From positions 3,224,001 to 3,288,000 of the forward strand of contig NC_070562.1 in NCBI RefSeq assembly GCF_026914185.1: a stretch of 64,000 nucleotides of DNA. Direction: 5' to 3'. Shown one piece after another: positions 42,455-54,395 of this stretch (position 1 is its first letter; each line of letters opens with the position of its first letter). The notes beneath the pieces were generated by a model, which saw only the letters and a list, made by a program, of their open reading frames with translations, ran no database searches and had not been told where the DNA came from. The DNA comes from Puccinia triticina (taxonomy: Eukaryota > Basidiomycota > Pucciniomycetes > Pucciniales > Pucciniaceae). Both the position numbers and the translations under genes were made by a program.

Positions 42455-43486
42455 TCTGTTTTTAATAAACTTGGATATTGAAGTTTTATTGTAATATATT
42501 CCAAACTTGATTGAAAACAAAATCTCTCACGTTTTTGTGGCAAATAAAGTCCCAAATATGTTTCAAAAAAGCCTGGATAATTATGTACAATTATAAACCA
42601 GCAAATTCTTTTTGCAGCTCACAGATGGGGGTGTTGTGTCAAGGATATATATGGCTGAACACGCCGACTGGTTGCCAATGTCATCAATGCCTGGAGATTC
42701 TGACTTGGATGGTTGGATGGGCGCACAATGATGACAGTGCCGGCCATCATGACAAAAGACTGCACTAATGTACTACTGGCAACAGGCCATCAAGAGCCAA
42801 ATATTACATAGACTGTTGATGCCAATGAGAGATTGAAATAAGATTGTTCATTGAATCATTCAAGCTATGGGGTGTTCAGCGTTCAGTTAGGAAAAGTTTG
42901 ATAAAAATTATACAGGCTTTATGCAAGAAAGAGAAAAAGAAAGAAAAAAACAGAATAACAAGAGCATCATGACAGAAATATGCAGAATAGGCTGTTTAAC
43001 AAATGACTCACCATGTAGTTTGTCCCGGGGCTGGGCCCGACCTGATTGAGGCTGGTGTACTGATTTGGCGCTGAGTGGTTGGTGTTTGGTGTATTGGCCC
43101 CCTGGGGCGGCTTGCGGAGAGAGCATCATTTGGTGCCCTGTGATTGGGAGCCAATTTTCAAGTAGTGGATGCTGTGGACCGGGGGGAGCCGCTAGTTATG
43201 GGCAGGAGGACTGCTTGGGGGTTGGGGGAAGGTATCTGCAAGTCAGCTGGTATTGATAGTCAGCTAGGTTTGTTCCGTGGGGTGGGCTGTTTGAAGCGTT
43301 CATCACCATTGAGCTTTTTGTGGAAGAGCTGAGATTGGATTGGGTTGGTATGGTGGGATGACCTCCTCCAGGTCATTTGGGCTATTTTTGAATCTGTACA
43401 TAAAAAAAGTACGGATAGAAAATTTTTGAATGAATTTCAATTTTTTTTTGGATAAAATTCCAATATGTGTTTATAATTGGGCCCTA
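42455..43486 (-). mobile_element. GGGCCC-ended element, copy 2 (inverted, shorter)
   Basis: 42470-42600 is the complement of 12680-12805, and 43000-43486 is the complement of 11096-11560. The element is about 1.0 kb against 1.7 kb for copy 1, so one is a deletion derivative. The right end TTTATAATTGGGCCC is intact. The left end (TTTTTAATAAAC near 42460) is diverged. Confidence 0.75.
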
Positions 43487-45165
43487 AATTGGTCGTCAAA
43501 AAAAGTAGTACGTTGCGTTGGGGTATGGGTTGTCTGCAACCCACAGAATACGAGGTGAGATCAAGTCTGGTGTGGTAGGGCTTGTGTGAAACAAAGTGCA
43601 CGGTGGCGGTTAGGGTGTGAGAATAAAGGCTGGTAAGTCGGTAGAAATGTCCGCTATCCGCCCTCTTCAAGAATATATGTGTCCAGGCTGTGTGATTATT
43701 GGTGACTTGGCTCCGCACTGCTACTTTCTGCTAGCCTTCAGCGCTCCTCTTTGAGCCTGATCTATAGCGTAATAATCCGCAAGTGAATAAAGCTCCGCGC
43801 TCCGCAAGTAATGCCGTAAGTAAAGATAAGTTCACGTAAAACTCTCCCAATAATCTAGTATGTCCGTAAGTGTAAGTACAATAATGAGTAATCCGTAAGA
43901 TGATAGAATAATAGGATCAAGAAAAAGAGAAAAGAAACCGGGAGCCTCCATGCGCATCGCCGTTCCCACCTGATTCCGCAGATCTGACACTTTCACGCAC
44001 TAGTCCTTCAGCTCCGCCCACTTTCTGCATGTCATTGTCCCAGACTCCGCTCCTCTCCAACACTTGACCTCCCACCGTCCTCTGTCTAGCCCCCGCCTGT
44101 CAGTCTCTCACCACCGCCTCCGCCCCAGTTCCACCCGCTAGTGAAACCCGCTTCAGCTGCCGTGGCTCACCTGCTGATGCGCCGCTGCTACTAGTCCACG
44201 TGTGTAGTCCGCTGCAGTCCAGCCCTGTCTTTCCGCTCCGGTCCAAATACCCAATCCAAAAACTTTCCACCTCAAGTATGTTGTATATTTTTTTGAAAAG
44301 TCGGGCCTTTGGGATCCCTCCTTGACTATTAAACTCTGAAACCCATAATCTGCAATTAAATACTAAGTTGATTTTCTCGTACCTTTTCTTCTTTTTTTCT
44401 GATGAACCTTGATTAGCTACAGTCCTCTAGCAAAGACCTACCAAGACTCAAGGGATAAATCTCAACCGGACGGAACCCCTTCACTTCATTGGTGACAACG
44501 ACTGATCTCGGCCAGACAGAATTCACTCCATTCATCGGGATCTGGTTTGCTTCACAGAACCCTTCCACCTCATTGGCAACAGCCATTGGTCTCGGCCCGA
44601 CGCAACAGACCCCACCTTATTGGCAACAGTAATTGGTCTCGGCACAAAGGAGCACGCTCTTTTCATTGGGATCTGGATCCCGCTGGTAAGTCCATCACAT
44701 CATTCATTCATTCAAAAACATCACATACCTCAAAGTGTCTGTTCAACTTGTTCTATCTGCTTGTTTTTTGGTCTGTTTATTAGAGTTCCGACTAAACGAG
44801 TGTGATCAGAAACTCCGCCAAGAAGCTTACCAACTACCAGTCAAGACTTACAGAGGCGCATTGGCCCTCAGGTGAAAGGAGCTATGGGTTTAATAGGCTC
44901 AACAGTCCAATGGAACAAAGTGCAATCAGGCATTCCATTGTAAAAAAAGAGCAAATCAAAGATGTTTTCTTTTGTCACCAGAAAATCAAGTTTACAACTT
45001 CTGGAAAAGCTACATATCTCACAAGATGCGCATCAGCGCAAAGATGGAATCCATATATTGGAATTGTGAACTGGGTGCGTTAATTTTTTTATGTTTATTT
45101 TAAAGGGGTAATTGGTGAATCCTGTCAGCCCCGCAACCCAAGTTTACACACAAGCCTCTCTAAGA
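43487..45165. other. No gene supported; repeat fragments
   Basis: 43740-44250 is CTCCGC-dense and shares words with 26420-26510. 44480-44650 has three copies of CATTGGCAACA(G)...ATTGGTCTCGGC-type units. A 93-codon frame at 44802-45083 has protein-like composition (KFTTSGKATYLTRCASAQRW) but no recognisable family, and could be a transposon fragment. Confidence 0.4.
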
Positions 45166-45169
45166 CTAC

Positions 45170-45485
45170 AAGAGTGTTGCCCCCGCAACACCTCCAGAGA
45201 GGCTGTATAAGCTCGAGCCGACCGGGAGGGACTGCCTCCAAGTTGACAGTCACATACCACAGTCAACCGGGAGCAGTCCCTCCTGGTCAACAACTGTACA
45301 CAACAGTCAACCGGGAGCAGTCCCTCCCAGTCAACAACTGTACACAACAGTCAACCGGGATCAGTCCCTTCCAGTTGGCCATCACATACCACAGTCGACC
45401 GGGAGCAGTCCCTCCTGGTTTACAATTACATACCACAGTTGACCGGGAGCAGTCCCTCCCGGTCAACAACTGTACATGACAGTGT
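45170..45485. repeat. Tandem array of a 30 bp quasi-palindrome
   Basis: About five copies of GTCAACCGGGAGCAGTCC followed by CTCCCGGTCAAC, each almost its own complement, separated by AACTGTACACAACA or ACCATCACATACCACA spacers of similar length (period about 60 bp). The same palindrome recurs at 59410-59555. Confidence 0.85.
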
Positions 45486-46159
45486 CTATTTCCCGCAGGT
45501 CAAGCAATTGGTAAGACTAGATCCTCCATTATTGCAGCTTTCTGAAGAGGACAAGACCTCTTATATTTCTGATATAATACTTCCTGAGGCTATCCTTCTT
45601 GCCACCATGAGAGAGGTTGGACATCCTTCTATTTCATTGACAAATCTCTGAGAAACTGCTTTGAAATTGTTAACAGAAACCAACATTGTAGATCAAGTCT
45701 CATTCCTCCGACATTCCCCTCCAAGAATTTAGTTTCACTCCTACCACTGTGTCTGTATATAACTCACTGTTATACACCCTGTCTCTATCTAAATCACTAT
45801 GTCTTTATATAACTCCCGGTCTGTACCTGTCTGTACATAACTCCTGGATTTCTTTTCTGGAATGTTGAGGGATACTGTGAAATTGCTTTATGAGCTTTGT
45901 TTCTTGAAAAGGACAGTCATTTTGAGAAACAAAGCTTGGGATAGATAGAGCAAAGCAGGAGGCTGGGAGAAATCAATGCCATCAATTGATTTCCCAAAGA
46001 TTTCCCAAGACTCTATCCAACAGTACATTCAAACCTCCCGTGCACGTCAGGGTGCAGTAAAGCCACGACCTGCCAACAAGCGTGTTGACAATTGGTACGA
46101 CTTCCACTCAAGTACAAGAGTTATTTCTGAACTGGCTGGCGCTCAGCCCACAAAGTAAA
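45486..46159. other. No gene supported
   Basis: A short frame at 45976-46158 (MPSIDFPKISQDSIQQYIQT) is unrecognised and too short to support. Repeated CTCTAT...ATAACTC words at 45740-45850. Confidence 0.35.
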
Positions 46160-46164
46160 TCCTT

Positions 46165-46385
46165 CTCTCACTTCGTGCGGAGGGCGCTTCTTGCCAGCTC
46201 CTCCAAGCTTCTCTGCCCAGGCTGTACCATTACCAATATTGGAAAAAGAAATTGCATATATGTTGTACAATCTGATATCTCACTTTGTGCGGGGGGCGCT
46301 TCTTGCCGGCCCAGGCTGTACATACGTCCTGAAGCAAGGCTGTACGCGCTCTCCTTTGTGCGGAGGGTGCTTCTTGCTGGCTCAC
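46165..46385. repeat. Three spaced copies of a 28 bp word
   Basis: CACTTCGTGCGGAGGGCGCT followed by TCTTGCC occurs at about 46169, 46280 and 46351 with small changes, and GCCCAGGCTGTAC is also repeated. No coding meaning. Nature unknown. Confidence 0.6.
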
Positions 46386-46471
46386 ATGTTTGGATGCTTG
46401 GCACGTACAGGGGATGGCTTGTGTTATCTTACGAGGAAGCAGCTGGCTTCCTTGTAAGATAACGTGAAACC

Positions 46472-46673
46472 TGTTATGGTCTGTTCTGTGGAGAGGAAGA
46501 TGGAGTCTGGGTTCTGGGGTTCTGGGGGTTCTGGATCCAAGATGGTAGATTGCAGGATGAGGAAGAGGCTTGGATCTCCAGCCTCTCAAACCTTGAGTAT
46601 GGTCCATGACATGTACGTGTAGTCTATGTACATGTGAGTCTGCGCTGCGGAGTCCGCGCTACGGCTCATAACA
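46472..46673 (-). repeat. Chromovirus 3' LTR
   Basis: 202 bp, TG...CA ends, direct copy of 56610-56811 with about five differences. Confidence 0.93.
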
Positions 46674-46828
46674 TTATCCCCCCTTTAATGCCCAAGCCGA
46701 CCCCTTTTCTGGTTGATCAATGAGAAAAATAAAAAAATAAAGATAAAAATAAAAAAATCCTCCTCTTTTGGCTCTGCATTCTGTCCCCGGGCAGCATTAA
46801 AAAACCCAGTGGGAAAAAGCTTGCCCTC

Positions 46829-47117
46829 TCACTTTCTTCTCCACGTCCTCCGATGCCTGGCCGCCGCCTCCAGAAATTTTGAGTTAAACTCCGCCACCAG
46901 GTCTCCGCTGTTTTTCAAGTTTGCCTCCGGCTCCCAAGAATTCTCCGCCGGTCCAAATCCGCGCCAGCTGACAAGGTATTGAGTCGTCCGCCCTCTCCGC
47001 CGGCTGTCCAGTATTCCGTCGACCTCCCACTCATCTCCGCCATTGACTGTTACTGGCTCCGGGGTCCGCCGCTGTCGGTGGGCGATCTCGTCGGGCTTGT
47101 GTTTGCGGAGTACTGAC
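46829..47117 (-). pseudogene. Chromodomain end of the chromovirus Pol, detached
   Basis: Reads VSVLRKHKPDEIAHRQRRTP, then a chromodomain WEVDGILDSRRRGRTTQYLV followed by SWRGFGPAENSWEPEANL with the aromatic residues that form the methyl-lysine cage. It is the natural continuation of Pol after HPVFHV and is cut from it by the solo LTR. In chromoviruses this domain helps direct integration to heterochromatin. Confidence 0.9.
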
Positions 47118-47121
47118 ACGT

Positions 47122-47983
47122 TGTGAGAACTCCTTTTGGGACGGGTGGCAGTTCTGCGAGGGGGAGATAACAAATATGATATTTGCAGTTAAGCAATATT
47201 TATGTTACGGGTGGTTTGAAGGACCTGCCCCTCTATTGTACTACACAAGGATTCTGACAACAAAATTTATTTATTGTTGTGGCAAAACCTTGATAGAGAT
47301 CACTATGTGTAGTAGTCTCTATCAGACTTAGATCAAACAATTCAGATGATGTGCAATGACACAAGCTATTTAAGAACCTGATTATGATCACAGGTGTTGG
47401 GTGAGTGGATGTTTGAGATCACACTGTTAAATGAATGAGTGACTGGTTGGTTGGTGGCTGCTATTCACATGCTGAATTCAAATGAGGGGGGAGGAAGGGC
47501 TCCTTATATAGTAAAATGTGAGGGATTTTTGCTGGTGGGGAAGTCAGTTGAGGGATTTATGCTGGTGTGACTTCTCCTATGAGGGATTTTTGCTGCATGG
47601 AAGCTTCTGTTGAGGGATTTTAGCTAGTGAGCCTTCTGATAAACGTGTGATCCAACATGTGACTGATGATGTCATGTGGCTATACAGGGGTACGTGTGTG
47701 CACCTGTATAGACTACACCCTAACTATGTACTTGTACCTGATTCTATACTATGTACTACCAAATATAATTCTATAGTATTTGATTATGTTCTGTCACAAA
47801 CAGTTTAATCCAAATAACTTTTGACTGAGTGGAGCTAGCCTAGTGGTTCAAGTGAGTGACTAGGGGTTAAATGACCTGTAGAATCCAATCATGCAATAAT
47901 ACAACCAAGAATATGCCTCCTTCTCATACAGTGAACCAAGACTTTATGCAATTTGATACTTGAAACAGATTTGGCACACCACA
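47122..47983. mobile_element. Solo LTR (862 bp) inserted in the chromovirus Pol gene
   Basis: Ends TGTGAGAACTCC and GGCACACCACA give TG...CA termini. ACGT flanks it on both sides (47118-47121, 47984-47987). Removing the insert and one ACGT joins the Pol frame exactly. No internal coding region or second LTR, so it is a solo LTR left by recombination, from a different family than the other LTRs in the window. 47510-47640 has four spaced GAGGGATTTTTGCTG words. Confidence 0.8.
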
Positions 47984-50900
47984 ACGTGGAAAACTGGGTG
48001 GACTCCCTGCATGGAAAGCGGAAGGGTCAGTTTGTAAAAGGAGGTTGAAATTCTGCTAGCTATTGGGAATGGTCCAAGCCAGCGGTGTTCCAATTTGGGG
48101 CTGGGGCGTGTTGTTGAGATATTGCGCCCATCTAGCCAAACCTTGTCTCCACTGTTCCATTCTGGTGTTTTCCGCACTCCGCGGTCAAACTGGCTTTTCA
48201 TGGCCTCCTGCGCCGCTTCTAGACAGTGCTTCAGTTCGTCCTGTACCTCCGCAAGCTGGTGGAGTCGCTCCGCCACTGCCGGTACACACTGTTCCGCCGA
48301 TGGAATTCCGCTGTACAATGGGTTGAAACCGTAATTTGCCTTGAATGGTGACACCCCTGTTGACGTGTGATTGTTGTTGTTGTAAGCAAATTCCGCCGTT
48401 GCCAGGAGCGGAGCCCAATCGTCCTGTCGATAGCCCACAAAATGGCGGAGATATTGCTCCACCGCTTTGTTTGCGATTTCCGACTGTCCGTCTGTCCTTG
48501 GATGGTACGCCGTAGATGGTTGGAGGCGGATGCCAAGTCTGTTGTCCAATTCACGGGTGCTTTGGGATACGAAAATGCTCCCTTGGTTGGAAACAATAGT
48601 CTTTGGAGTGCCGTGGAGTTTCCAAACGTGCTCCGCCATCAGGTCCGCTAACTGCTCCACATTCATGGACTTCCTGCAGGGGATAAAGTGTGCCATCTTT
48701 GTCAGACGGTCAACAACAGTCAGTATGCTGTCGTGGGAGCGGGATTCAGGCAAGTCTGTGATGAGGTCATAGCTGATGTCCGTCCACAGCCCCGCCCGAA
48801 TTGGTAGCGGCTCCAGTGTCCCAAATGGCTGTTGCGTCAAGGCTTTAACTCTTTGACAAGAATCACATCCATCCACGTATTGGTTGACGAACTTCTTCTG
48901 GCCGTTCCACACAAAACTCCGTTGGACCAGGGCAAGGGTGCGGGATTGGCCTGGGTGGCCCGCCGCTTTGGTGTTGTGTCGGCTCTTCAGGATCTCGGTC
49001 AGCAGTGCTGGGTCTGCCGGTACCACCATCCGCCCTTTGTCGTACAAGATGCCATCAGTCTCCGTGTATCTGTTCCGGTTTCCTGTGGGGGTTTTCAAGG
49101 ATTCTATCCATCCGGTCAGTTGGGCATCGAGTGGGGTCAATTCTCTGATTCTTGCAATGATCTCCGCATCAGCCATCGCCAGTTCATTTTCCGCTCCGTG
49201 CTCCGTGCCTATCCCCAGTACGTCTACCTCAAACCAGTGCTCCGCCTCCGCCAAGTCAATTGATTCGTCCTCGAACCAGGATTCAAACTCCGATATCTCC
49301 GCAAAAGTCCACTCTGTGATGTTATTGGGCTTCAGCAGCTGCCCAAAGGTCAGTTTTTCACCAGGGGCGGGGGCTAGGTCCGGTCTTCTTGATAGGGCAT
49401 CGGGTTTGGTGGCTTGGCGGCCCGGGCGGAAGATGATTTCAAAATCAAAGCAACCCATGGTCTCCGCCCACCGCGCCTGTCTCCGAGTGAGCTCCTTGGT
49501 GGTCATGAAGCTTTCTAGGTTCTGGTGGTCCGTGTAAACAATGGCGGTCAGGCGGTGCGGGTTTCCTTCCAGGTACTGCTGCCACTCTTTGAAAGCGGCA
49601 ACAATGGCCAATAGTTCCTTGTCAAAGATCTCGTAGTTCTTCTCCGCCTGCACCAATGATTGGGATAAGTAAGCGACGGGGTGGAGTTCTTTGTCTTTGT
49701 TGCAGACTTGAGACAAGACTGCTCCAAGCGCGAAGTCGGAGCAGTCACATTCCAGGATAAACGGCTTGTACGGGTCCGCAATCTTAAGTATCGGAGCGGA
49801 GGTGAAGGCGGTCTTTAGGCATTCAAAAGCAGGGTTACATTTGTCATCCCAGACAAAGGGCGTTTTCGCTTTGTTCAGGTCGTGTAGAGGTCTGGTCTTC
49901 CCCGAGAAGTGGTCAATGAACCGGCGGTAAAAGTTGGAGAATCCGATGAACCGCTGAAGTTCTGTAACGTTCCGCGGTGCGGGCCATTCCGTCACCGCCT
50001 TCAATTTTGCGGGGTCCATTCTAATCCGGTTACACGCAATTAAGAGTCCAAGATATTCCACCTCCGGTTTCAAAAATTCACATTTCTCCGGTTTCAGCCA
50101 TAATTGATGCTTGCTCAGGGTCTCCAGGATTCTGTTGACCGCCGCCGTGTGATCGGAGCCTTTCTGTGTGTATACCATAATGTCATCCAGGTATGCGGCA
50201 GTGTCCTTTCCAATTCGTTTCAGGAGACTGTCTTGCATGAAGTATTGAAAGTATCCCGGCGCTCCTGTGGGTCCAAACAGCATGGTGAGCGGAGCAAATT
50301 GCCCCGCCTTGCAGATGAACGCTAGCTTATCCTCATCTCCCTCCGCCACTCGGAGGTTTCCGTAGGCGTTGCGGAGGTCCAGCTTTGTGAAGGTGTCGGC
50401 GTCTAGCAGGCTGTCAACCAGGTCCATGGTCAGCGGAAGGGGGTAGCGGTTTTTCACTGTCAGTGCGTTGAGTTTTCGGTAGTCAAAACAGGGGCAAAGG
50501 TTTCCGTCCTTCTTTCCGGTGAACAGAACTGGGGCCGCCCATGGTGACGTGGTCCGCCGGATTGTTCCGCTGGCCAGTCCTTCCGCAATCAGTGTGTCGA
50601 GTGCCTGGTTCTCCGCCGGTGAAAGCGGAATGATTCGGCTTGCTTGTGGTGTGGCTCCAGGGACTAGGTCAACACGGAAGTCATACTTTCTTCGTGGCGG
50701 TAGGCTCTTAGCGCTGGATTTCCGGAACATTTCAATGAATCGATGGTAGCACTGCAGGACAAGTTCTTCAACAGTCCGTGTTGCAATAGCTGCCTTTCCT
50801 GCCGCTGCTAGCCGGGCTAAGGTCGACCACAATGTCTTGGCGGCGCTAATCTCTGCAGTGTAAAGTTCTAGGAGAGAAAGGGGCTTGCCAGCTGCTTCGG

Positions 50901-51765
50901 AAAATGATTGTGGAGAAACTTTATCGGACTCACATTGCGGGGGCGGTAAAATACACACCCCCTCGTCACAAATCCTAGCTTTCCCCATCATGGGCCCTTG
51001 GCCCTCTGTTGAGGATGTTTGCGGAGTGGACGATACCGCCGAAGCGGCAGCAAAATTGTTGGCGGGGTTGGCGGGGTTCCATTCCAGCTGTGGGGGGGCG
51101 GGATTCCAGTCAGGGTGCGGAGTACTATCTACGGGGAGAAAAATCTTGCCAGCCGTTTCAGGGAGTATGGAAGAGGGTAGTCTATCAAACTCACATTGCG
51201 GGGGCGGTAAAACACACACCCCCTCGTCACGAATCCTAGCTTTCCCCATCATGGGCCCTTGGCCCTCTGTTGAGGATGTTTTCGGAGTGGACGAAGCTGC
51301 GGAGGCAGCTGCAATGTCGGAGTGGTTGGAGCGGAGTGTGCGGGTGGTCCAGTCAATTTGGTGTCCGTGTTTGTGGATCCATGGCATCCCAAGGATACCG
51401 TCGTACGTGTCTTTCAGTCGGGTGATGATGAATTTTGAAGGGCGGGGCTCTTCATTCAGGGTCAGGTCAATCTCATATGCCGCTCGGGATGTGGATCCAT
51501 CGAATCCCGACACTGTCCGCCTTGAGGCGGTGGCGTTGCGGAGTAATCCTGCCGCGGCGGCGTAGGACTCGCTCAACACATCATGGGTCGCTCCGGAATC
51601 AATCAAAAAGGAGGCAGGGGGTAAGGGGTTCTGGGGTGTGGCTCTGGGAGTTGTGATGGTGCGAGAGATGAAACATCTGGGATCAATTTCATTTCTGGTT
51701 AAAGTTTGACTAGCACCAATATTACAAGACAACTCCGCCGCGCTCAGGAAAGGCACAACCTTCAT
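47944..51765 (-). pseudogene. Chromovirus Pol (protease, RT, RNase H, integrase)
   Basis: 1,273 residues without a stop, the last 13 contributed by the solo LTR. Protease IDSGATHDVLSE near residue 55; RT with FDYRKLN, LDLRNAYGNLRV, FGPTGAPGYFQYFMQ and YLDDIMVYT (about 525); RNase H LECDCSDFALGAVLSQ (about 675); integrase zinc finger H-H-C-C (RHNTKAAGHPG...CDSCQ, about 950); integrase core DLITDLPES, then IVSNQGSIFVS and GQSEIANKAVEQYL. The second core Asp is Asn (codon AAC at 48586-48588, residue 1060), so integrase should be inactive. The first Met overlaps the Gag stop as ATGA, suggesting stop-restart translation. Confidence 0.93.
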
Positions 51766-53097
51766 TCCTGAGCACCTCCATTTTTTGATGAGTCGGCCCG
51801 GCCTTTGCCGCCTTTATCCGCTGGTCCGCCTCCGCCTATTGCTGCCATCCCTTCCACTAATTGTCGGATCTGATCCTCCATTGCCGCAATCCTGGCATTT
51901 CCGCGGCCTTTTCCCTTCTTGGTCGGACAGTCGCGGGAGATGTGGCCCTGCGCTCCGCATCGGAAACAGAGTCCTTCCCGCATCATCCGGGCCTTCTCGG
52001 AGTCGGATAGTTGTCCGTTTAACGCTGATAGGTCCATGGCGTCGGGGTTGATCTTCTGTTTAGCCGGCGCTGTTCCGGCCTCCGCTCCGCTCATCGCCGT
52101 GTCAAGCTCCAGGGCCAAGGTAGCAACCTCATTAATGGTTGTAAATGCGGTGCGGGAAACGATGAGCGCCATCTGGATGTCCCGCTTCAGACATTGGCGG
52201 TAATGGCTGAGGAGAGTGGGGATTTCCCATCCCGCTGCGGAGGCGTGCTGGACAAAGGTGTGGGTGTAGTCCGCCACAGAACCGGTCTGCTTCAGCGCTC
52301 GGAGGGCTCGTTCCGCCTTTGCCTTCTTTTCCGGGTCAATCCATTCCGGCTTGCGTTCTCTCTGGTACTCGCCGCGGGCTACTGGATTGCGGGTAGCGCC
52401 GCAGTCAGTTTCCCGCGACGAGTGCGGGAGGAGAGGCGCGTGAGGGAAGAGTGACTTGTCTTACCCACAACGCCCTGACCAGAGGGAAGAGTAGGAATGT
52501 GTGCTCTCGATGGAGGAGTTGGGTTTCAGGCGAAAACCCTCTCATCTAGAAGAGAAAAAGGGGCGGGTGGGAGGTGTCTAAAAAAGAAGAACGCCCGAGA
52601 TGGGGACTGTCTTTTGCGATCAGGAGGAAGAGATGGAGCACACACTGCGCTGTCTCGCTTCGTGACGCTGGTGATTATATACCAGGCGTCCGTCATGCGC
52701 AGCCTCTGACTTGCGCATGACTCGGCTCTTTGTCCTGATCCCTGAGTCCCCACTCTCAGCCTGCATGGACCGGAGGGAACTCGCCGGTTCCCGCTCGATC
52801 CCCATCAATCCATTCCGGCTTGCGTTCTCTCTGGTACTCGCCGCGGGCTACTGGATTGCGGGTAGCGCCGCAGTCAGTTTCCCGCGACGAGTGCGGGAGG
52901 AGAGGCGCGTGAGGGAAGAGTGACTTGTCTTACCCACGACGCCCTGACCAGAGGGAAGAGTAGGAATGTGTGCTCTCGATGGAGGAGTTGGGTTTCAGGC
53001 GAAAACCCAGAACTCAGGTTTTGAAACAGGAGCCTGAGCCTTGCGTGAACACCCACAAACTCCAGACAGAAAAACCGCACATATGACACTACACTTC

Positions 53098-54183
53098 TCA
53101 TTGAACATGGTCCTCCTGCAACGCTACCAACAGAGACTTCGTGCGCTCCAACTCCGCGACTGAGTAGCTTCTTATGTACAAAGTATAGCAATTAGAAATC
53201 CAGCGACCCAAACGGCAGACGTCCGCTTTGCTCATGCCGAGGGCGCATCGGAACGAGGCGCCACCAACCCTGAAACTATGGCCCAAGATGCCGCGGCCGC
53301 CGTTCCCCGCAAAAATTGTATCCAGCTTGCTCAGCACGGCCCGCCTCGTCAGGTGTCGCCTGGATTCCGCCGGCCCGTATCCAAATAGAGACGTTGGCGT
53401 CTTACCCGCCTCGTTCAGTCGCCGAGCTACGGCCGCTACTGGGCAGAGGGCATGGTGCTGTTCCGTCAAAATGATCAACTGAGGCTTGCCAGGCAGGGCT
53501 GTCTTCGCCCCCCTTAGGGTGAGTGTGGCGACCCTCCCGAGTGTGGGGTCGTTTGTAAAAACGACGTCGGTGGCTAACAGTGATTGGTCGTATCGCACGG
53601 GCCCCGCGTCCGCTTCGTAGGTGAGCTCTCCCAAACGTGCGAGGCCCCAGAAAGCTACAACGCACAGATCTGCTATCGCACGTTCCTCGTCGGAGCCTCG
53701 AAGACGGAGATTGAGAAGTGGGATCAGGTCCCACAGCATGACAGGCGGCTTAGGAAGGCGCTTCGGGTGATTGACATCGGACCTTGAAGAGGACTTCAAT
53801 AGTAAGTCGATTCGCACCTTGTTCCCGGTCGGGAAGGTGGTTGAGTGGAAGTGATGCCATGCCTTCAGTCCACAGATGTACTTCCTCAGGGAGGTCGCGT
53901 TGATCTTCCCGTTATTGTCAGTGAACCTATTCCGCCCCGCCCAGACGCAGAATCGTTCCAGAGACGCCTCTGAGATCGGGAGTTTGTCGAAAACCTCCCC
54001 GGTCGTGGAGCAGAACCGTAAAAACTTCTTTACTGCCGCGTTGTAACTTGACAAAGTGGATTGTTTCCAGCTGTCGATGATAACTAGGTCTGCTATGCTC
54101 GGCACCACTGAGGTGGACCCGTTAGACAAGAAAGCGCTAAACGCGCGTAAATCAAGCTGGTTATTAGTTGTGACCGACGTCAT
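53098..54183 (-). CDS. Tyrosine recombinase of the DIRS element
   Basis: 361 residues from MTSVTTNNQLDLRAFSAFL (first Met at 54183; the frame is open back to 54399, where it overlaps the RT stop). N-terminal SAM-like core-binding domain (STLSSYNAAVKKFLRFCSTT). Catalytic domain with the first Arg in GLARLGELTYEAD, HSFR in LGHSFRVGGASFRC, then GRWISNCYTLYIRSY with the nucleophile Tyr. All of R, H, R and Y are present. It replaces the integrase and catalyses strand exchange between a circular intermediate and target. Confidence 0.92.
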   Translation of the reverse strand: MTSVTTNNQLDLRAFSAFLSNGSTSVVPSIADLVIIDSWKQSTLSSYNAAVKKFLRFCSTTGEVFDKLPISEASLERFCVWAGRNRFTDNNGKINATSLRKYICGLKAWHHFHSTTFPTGNKVRIDLLLKSSSRSDVNHPKRLPKPPVMLWDLIPLLNLRLRGSDEERAIADLCVVAFWGLARLGELTYEADAGPVRYDQSLLATDVVFTNDPTLGRVATLTLRGAKTALPGKPQLIILTEQHHALCPVAAVARRLNEAGKTPTSLFGYGPAESRRHLTRRAVLSKLDTIFAGNGGRGILGHSFRVGGASFRCALGMSKADVCRLGRWISNCYTLYIRSYSVAELERTKSLLVALQEDHVQ

Positions 54184-54395
54184 GGTAAGAAACCGCGAGC
54201 GAAACTCAGATAGCAATTCAGTATGCGAAGAAAAGAAGCCGTAGAAAGGTGAGAAATGCCACCTCAGAAACAGAGGGAAAAAACAGGCCAGCGTCGTGTT
54301 CAACAAAAGACCTGCATGGGACACTCTATAAACAAAAGGAGGAAAGACAGGAGAAAATGAAACCGGTATTCGCGCCCATTGAAACCCGCGCACCG

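Noticed and set aside
45170..45485. A CRISPR-like array
   Set aside because: Eukaryotic context, repeats are self-complementary with near-identical spacers and no cas genes.
53098..54183. A Crypton (recombinase-only DNA transposon)
   Set aside because: The adjacent RT/RNase H gene and the A1-ORFs-B1-A2-B2 repeat layout identify a DIRS-type retrotransposon instead.
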